Shown here one piece after another: positions 57,609-64,000 of a DNA stretch of 64,000 nt. Origin of the DNA: Allobrachymonas chironomi DSM 19884 (GTDB lineage Bacteria; Pseudomonadota; Gammaproteobacteria; Burkholderiales; Burkholderiaceae_C); NCBI RefSeq assembly GCF_000374625.1, contig NZ_KB894767.1:62001-126000 (forward strand), read 5' to 3'. Position 1 is the stretch's first letter. Each line of letters opens with the position of its first letter. The notes beneath the pieces are model-generated. The model was not told the origin of the DNA and did no database searches. It saw only the letters and a program-made list of their open reading frames with translations. Made by a program: the position numbers and the translations under genes.

Positions 57609-58757
57609 ATGGCGGGCGACTCCCTGCGCATGGCCATGGTGGCCGGCGAAGCTTCTGGCGATCTGCTGGCCGGCCTGCTGCTGGAGGGCTCGCGCCAGCG
57701 TTGGCCGCAACTGCAGTCTGACGGCATTGGCGGCCCGCGCATGCAGGAGCAGGGCTTTGTCGCGCACTGGCCGAGCGAGGCGCTGGCCGTGCATGGCTAC
57801 AGCCTGGAAGTGCTGGGCAAGGTGTACGGCATCTGGAAGATCCGCAACCAGCTGCGCGAGCGTCTGCTGCGTGATCGCCCCGATGTGTTTGTCGGTGTCG
57901 ATGCACCCGATTTCAATCTGGGACTCGAGCAATCCCTGCGTGAGCAGGGCATTCCGACCGTGCATTTTGTCTGTCCCTCGATCTGGGCCTGGCGTGCCGA
58001 GCGCGTGCACCAGATCCGGCGCAGCGCCGACCATGTGCTGTGCCTGTTCCCGTTCGAGCCGGAGCTGTTGCAGCAACACGGTATCCCGAGCACCTATGTT
58101 GGCCATCCGCTGGCAGCCGTGCTGCCGCTGGAGCCGGATCGCATGGCAGCCCGGCAGGCGCTGGGTTTGCCCGAATCGGGTGAAGTCGTGGCGCTGCTGC
58201 CAGGCAGCCGCGGTTCCGAGGTGCGCCATCTGGCCCCGCGCTTTCTGCAGGCCGCGCGCCTGTTGCTGGAGCAGCGCCCGGGTTTGCGCTGCATCCTGCC
58301 TGCCGTGCCGGCGCAATACGAGCGCCTGCAGCAACAGATCGCACAAGCCGGTCTGGCCGGCAAGGTCCAGTTGCTGCAGGGGCAGTCGCATGCGGCTCTG
58401 GCGGCCTGTGATGTCACCCTGATCGCCAGTGGCACGGCCACGCTGGAGGCAGCGCTCTTCAAGCGTCCGATGGTGATTTCCTATGCCATGGCCGACTGGT
58501 CCTACCGGCTGATGCAGCGCAAGCAGCTGCAGCCTTGGGTCGGCTTGCCCAATATCCTGTGCCAGGAGTTCGTTGTGCCGGAAATCCTGCAGGATCAGGC
58601 CACGCCTCAGGCGTTGGCCGCAGCCACCAGTGACTGGCTGGATCAGTCCGCCCGCGTGGCCGCGCTGCAACAGCGCTTTATCGACCTCCATCTGCTGCTG
58701 CGCCGCGATACGGCCGCACTTGCCACCGATGCCATCGCCCAGGTACTTGCTCGCTGA
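57609..58757 (+). CDS. lpxB: Lipid-A-disaccharide synthase
   Basis: 382-residue GT19 glycosyltransferase that joins lipid X to UDP-diacylglucosamine. [16 protein letters not shown] at the start, [49 protein letters not shown] and [17 protein letters not shown] are characteristic. AAGGAG precedes the ATG. The 3' end overlaps rnhB. Confidence 0.97.
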   Translation: MAGDSLRMAMVAGEASGDLLAGLLLEGSRQRWPQLQSDGIGGPRMQEQGFVAHWPSEALAVHGYSLEVLGKVYGIWKIRNQLRERLLRDRPDVFVGVDAPDFNLGLEQSLREQGIPTVHFVCPSIWAWRAERVHQIRRSADHVLCLFPFEPELLQQHGIPSTYVGHPLAAVLPLEPDRMAARQALGLPESGEVVALLPGSRGSEVRHLAPRFLQAARLLLEQRPGLRCILPAVPAQYERLQQQIAQAGLAGKVQLLQGQSHAALAACDVTLIASGTATLEAALFKRPMVISYAMADWSYRLMQRKQLQPWVGLPNILCQEFVVPEILQDQATPQALAAATSDWLDQSARVAALQQRFIDLHLLLRRDTAALATDAIAQVLAR

Positions 58758-59361
58758 ACAGGTGTCGCTGCCCTGGGACAGCCCCGGCTTGCTGGCAGGT
58801 GTGGATGAAGCCGGCCGCGGCCCGCTGGCCGGCCCGGTGGTGGCGGCCGCCGTGATCCTGGACGAGCGCCAGCCGATTGCCGGTCTGGCCGATTCCAAGA
58901 AGCTGACGGCACGTCGGCGTGAGCTGCTGTATGACGAGATCCTGGCCAAGGCCTTGTGCTGCAGCATCGCCCAGGCCAGCGTGGAAGAGATCGATCAGTT
59001 CAACATCCTGCATGCCACCATGCTGGCCATGCGCCGTGCCGTAGAAGGGCTGCGGCTGAAGCCATCCAAGGTGCTGGTCGATGGCAACCGCCTGCCCACG
59101 TTGCAGGTGCGTGCCGAAGCGATCGTGCAGGGCGATGCCAAGGTGCCCGCCATTTCCGCAGCCTCGATCCTGGCCAAGGTCACGCGTGACCGCTGGTGCC
59201 AGGAGGTGGATGCTCTTTATCCCGGCTATGGTTTTGCCCGCCACAAGGGCTATGGCACAGCCGAGCATCTGCAGGCGCTGCGCAGCCTGGGCGCCACCGT
59301 CCAGCACCGTCGCCACTTTGCCCCCGTGGCGCAGGCACTGCTGTGCCATTCCAGCGAGTAG
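58729..59361 (+). CDS. rnhB: Ribonuclease HII
   Basis: 210-residue endonuclease that cuts RNA in RNA-DNA hybrids. Catalytic acids lie in [19 protein letters not shown] (Asp-Glu), LVDGNRLP, and the [11 protein letters not shown] region. I list the ATG at 58729, which overlaps lpxB by 29 nt; TTG at 58747 or GTG at 58762 would give a shorter N-terminus without overlap, and none has a clear ribosome site. Confidence 0.96.
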   Translation: MPSPRYLLAEQVSLPWDSPGLLAGVDEAGRGPLAGPVVAAAVILDERQPIAGLADSKKLTARRRELLYDEILAKALCCSIAQASVEEIDQFNILHATMLAMRRAVEGLRLKPSKVLVDGNRLPTLQVRAEAIVQGDAKVPAISAASILAKVTRDRWCQEVDALYPGYGFARHKGYGTAEHLQALRSLGATVQHRRHFAPVAQALLCHSSE

Positions 59362-59366
59362 CCCGC

Positions 59367-60146
59367 ATGACCAGTCCGCAGAAACCCGTCTTTATCGCCA
59401 GCCGTGACAACGCGCTGGTCAAGTTGCTGCGCAAACTGGCACAGGATCCGGGGGCCTATCGCCGCCAGGGGGTGATCTGGGTCGAAGGTGATCACCTGTG
59501 TCGCGCGGCACTGACGCGAGGCGTGCAGCCGCAATGGGCAGTCATCGGCGAGCGTGCCTGGGGGCAGATTCCGGCAGACTGGTACGCAGGTGCCGAGCGC
59601 CTTGCAGTCATCAGCGATGCCTTGTTCGCCCAGGCCAGCACGCTGGAATCGCCGGCCAGTATCGGCTTTTTGCTGCCCTGGTCGGATCGGCAAAGCGTAC
59701 TGCAGTCGCAGCAGGACAGCATTGTGCTGGACCGCGTGCAGGATGCCGGCAATGTCGGCTCCATCCTGCGCAGTGCCAGTGCCATGGGATTCCGGCAGGT
59801 GCTGGCGCTGAAAGGTACGGCCGCATTGTGGTCGCCCAAGGTGTTGCGTGCCGGCATGGGGGCGCATTTTGGCCTGCAGTTGCACGAAGGGCTGTCGCCC
59901 GAAGATCTGGATGCGCTGCAATTGCCGCTGCTGGTGACCCATCTGCAAGGGACGCAGCTGCTGCATGAGGCGCGCTTGCCGCGTCCCTGTGCCTGGGTCA
60001 TGGGACACGAAGGGCAGGGCGTCCGGCAGGCGCTGGTCGATCGCGCCAGCCTGCTGCTGCGCATTGCCCAGCCGGGTGGCGAGGAGTCCCTCAATGTGGC
60101 CAGCGCGGCGGCCATCTGCCTGTATGCCAGTTCCATAGCCCGGTAA
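59367..60146 (+). CDS. SpoU/TrmH-family RNA 2'-O-methyltransferase
   Basis: 259-residue SPOUT methyltransferase. An N-terminal substrate-binding domain has VIWVEGDHLCRAAL. The knotted C-terminal domain has motif 1 DRVQDAGNVGSILRSASAMG, motif 2 VMGHEGQGV and motif 3 LRIAQPGGEESLNVASAAAI. The target may be 23S rRNA or a tRNA and cannot be read from sequence. It starts 5 nt after rnhB. Confidence 0.93.
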   Translation: MTSPQKPVFIASRDNALVKLLRKLAQDPGAYRRQGVIWVEGDHLCRAALTRGVQPQWAVIGERAWGQIPADWYAGAERLAVISDALFAQASTLESPASIGFLLPWSDRQSVLQSQQDSIVLDRVQDAGNVGSILRSASAMGFRQVLALKGTAALWSPKVLRAGMGAHFGLQLHEGLSPEDLDALQLPLLVTHLQGTQLLHEARLPRPCAWVMGHEGQGVRQALVDRASLLLRIAQPGGEESLNVASAAAICLYASSIAR

Positions 60147-60356
60147 ATGGATTTTCATCAGGGAAATCCATACGATGGCAATGCCTCTCGGATATAATGA
60201 GGGGCTTCACAGCACACCCGGCGCCTGCCGCGATTCAAGTTCTCATGCTAATTCGGTGCTGAGCCATGCACCCTTTACCCAGGGCATGGTGGTTCTTGCG
60301 TCTGCCTGGCGACCGTCCATTTGTCGACCCCGCATCCTCTTCTATCGGAGAACCAC
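60147..60356 (+). promoter_or_regulatory. carA leader with candidate promoter
   Basis: ATGGATTT and AAATCCAT (60147-60173) form an 8-bp hairpin just after the methyltransferase stop. A perfect TATAAT lies at 60193-60198; no clear -35 box is visible. This predicts a leader of about 150 nt before carA. I see no PyrR, arginine (ARG box) or purine operator that I can name. Confidence 0.45.
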
Positions 60357-61526
60357 GTGCTCTTGTCCCAGCAGGCACCCTTTCCCACCGCTATCCTGAC
60401 CCTGGCCGACGGCTCGGTTTTCATTGGCCAGTCCATTGGCGCAGCCGGCATCACCACTGGCGAGGTGGTATTCAACACCTCCATGACCGGTTATCAGGAA
60501 ATCCTGACCGATGCCAGCTACGCCCGCCAGATCGTCACGCTGACCTATCCCCATATTGGCAACTACGGTACCAACCCGGAAGACGTCGAGTCACGCGATC
60601 TGTTCGCGGCCGGCCTGGTGATCCGTGACTTGCCGCTGGTGGCGTCCAACTTTCGTTCCACGGCCACGCTGCAGGAGTACCTGCAGCGTCACGGCACCGT
60701 CGCCATTGCCGGCATCGATACGCGCCGGCTGACGCGTCACCTGCGTGATCACGGTGCGCAGAACGGCTGCATCATGTCCCTCGACAGCGCACGAGAGCCA
60801 ACGCAGCAGGAGATCGGGCAGGCGATTGCCGCAGCCAAGGCAGCCCCTTCCATGGCGGGACAGGATCTGGCCCAGGTAGTCACTTGCACCGAGCCCTACA
60901 GCTGGACCCAGACGGAATGGGTGCTGGGCGAAGGCTACGGCAACCTCGATGAACCCGAATTTCATGTTGTCGCCTATGACTACGGCGTCAAGCACAACAT
61001 CCTGCGCATGCTGGCAGGCCGCGGCTGCAAGCTGACCGTGGTGCCGGCACAGACGCCGGCGGCCGAGGTGCTGGCCTTGAATCCGGATGGCGTGTTTCTG
61101 AGCAATGGCCCTGGCGACCCGCAACCCTGCGATTACGCCATTGCCGCCATCCGCGACATCGTTGACAGTGGCAAGCCGACCTTCGGCATCTGCCTGGGTC
61201 ACCAGCTGCTGGCGTTGGCCAGCGGAGCCACGACTTACAAGATGAAGTTCGGCCACCATGGTGGCAACCACCCGGTCAAGGACCTGGACAATGGTCGTGT
61301 CAGCATCACTAGCCAGAACCATGGCTTTGCCGTGGACGCCGACCAGTTGCCGGCGAATCTGCGCGTGACGCACCAGAGCCTGTTCGACGGCACGCTGCAG
61401 GGCATTGCCCGCACCGACCGTCCGGCCTTCAGCTTCCAGGGTCACCCGGAAGCCTCCTGCGGCCCGCACGATATCGATTATCTGTTCGACCACTTCATCC
61501 AGCTGATGCGCGAAGCCCGGGCCTGA
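60357..61526 (+). CDS. carA: Carbamoyl-phosphate synthase small subunit
   Basis: 389-residue glutaminase subunit that supplies ammonia to CarB for arginine and pyrimidine synthesis. The N-terminal domain has [16 protein letters not shown] and [18 protein letters not shown]. The class I amidotransferase domain has the nucleophile Cys279 in [26 protein letters not shown], and [12 protein letters not shown]. The GTG start at 60357 is preceded by CGGAG. Confidence 0.97.
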   Translation: MLLSQQAPFPTAILTLADGSVFIGQSIGAAGITTGEVVFNTSMTGYQEILTDASYARQIVTLTYPHIGNYGTNPEDVESRDLFAAGLVIRDLPLVASNFRSTATLQEYLQRHGTVAIAGIDTRRLTRHLRDHGAQNGCIMSLDSAREPTQQEIGQAIAAAKAAPSMAGQDLAQVVTCTEPYSWTQTEWVLGEGYGNLDEPEFHVVAYDYGVKHNILRMLAGRGCKLTVVPAQTPAAEVLALNPDGVFLSNGPGDPQPCDYAIAAIRDIVDSGKPTFGICLGHQLLALASGATTYKMKFGHHGGNHPVKDLDNGRVSITSQNHGFAVDADQLPANLRVTHQSLFDGTLQGIARTDRPAFSFQGHPEASCGPHDIDYLFDHFIQLMREARA

Positions 61527-61537
61527 TACGCCAGCGC

Positions 61538-61569
61538 TGCCCGGTCCTGCCCACAAGGCGCACCGGGCA
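61538..61569 (+). repeat. Hairpin in the carA-carB gap
   Basis: TGCCCGGT (61538-61545) and ACCGGGCA (61562-61569) can form an 8-bp stem with a 16-nt loop. No T-run follows, so it is not a simple terminator; it may stabilise or process the car mRNA. Confidence 0.45.
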
Positions 61570-61598
61570 TCCACAGAACGCACTTCATTCGAAATACC

Positions 61599-64000
<2,402 letters not shown>

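Overview
The window is chromosomal DNA of high GC content from a betaproteobacterium, most likely of the order Burkholderiales. Three blocks support this: cysS-alkA-accA-tilS; rpsB-tsf-pyrH-frr-uppS-cdsA-dxr-rseP-bamA-skp-lpxD-fabZ-lpxA-lpxB-rnhB; and carA-carB. The genus cannot be fixed from the sequence alone.

Layout. 1-335 is the start of a periplasmic cyclophilin on the minus strand. 584-4809 holds cysS, a DNA-3-methyladenine glycosylase, accA and tilS, followed by tRNA-Ser(GCU) and its terminator. 4973-5530 is a gene-poor, locally AT-rich stretch. 5531-16262 looks like an inserted selenoprotein cassette. It holds formate dehydrogenase-N (fdnG with an in-frame UGA selenocysteine codon and a SECIS hairpin, fdnH, fdnI), fdhE, selA, selB and tRNA-Sec. 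A HigB/HigA-type toxin-antitoxin pair lies on each side, one on each strand. 16398-18208 holds a divergent terC-like membrane protein and a NhaR-type LysR regulator. 18217-19395 is an AT-rich HNH nuclease gene broken by one in-frame stop codon.

19458-30994 is a type II secretion locus: gspG-H-I-J-K-L-M-N-D-E-F in one minus-strand operon, with gspC divergent. No prepilin peptidase gene is in the window. 31009-31836 is a GcvH-like/DsrE-like pair, convergent with glyA, which has a probable ZTP riboswitch leader. Next come a lytic transglycosylase, a 1007-residue DUF349 protein, a QseBC-like two-component system and two identical tRNA-Leu(CAG) genes. Then rnr and the bifunctional NAD(P)H-hydrate repair enzyme. 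From 44954 the window is housekeeping: translation factors, the UMP kinase/ribosome recycling/isoprenoid/envelope cluster (BamA, Skp, lipid A synthesis), an RNA methyltransferase, carA, and carB, which runs off the end.

How the genes work together. The cassette at 6426-15647 encodes a selenoenzyme, its maturation factor, two of the three selenocysteine-specific proteins and the tRNA; selD (selenophosphate synthetase) must lie elsewhere. The most noteworthy finding is that the two flanking toxin-antitoxin modules share one unusual promoter design. In each, a 16-bp GTA-N10-TAC palindrome overlaps the -10 box, and the -10 box lies only 4 nt before the toxin ATG. This predicts leaderless toxin mRNAs under direct operator control.
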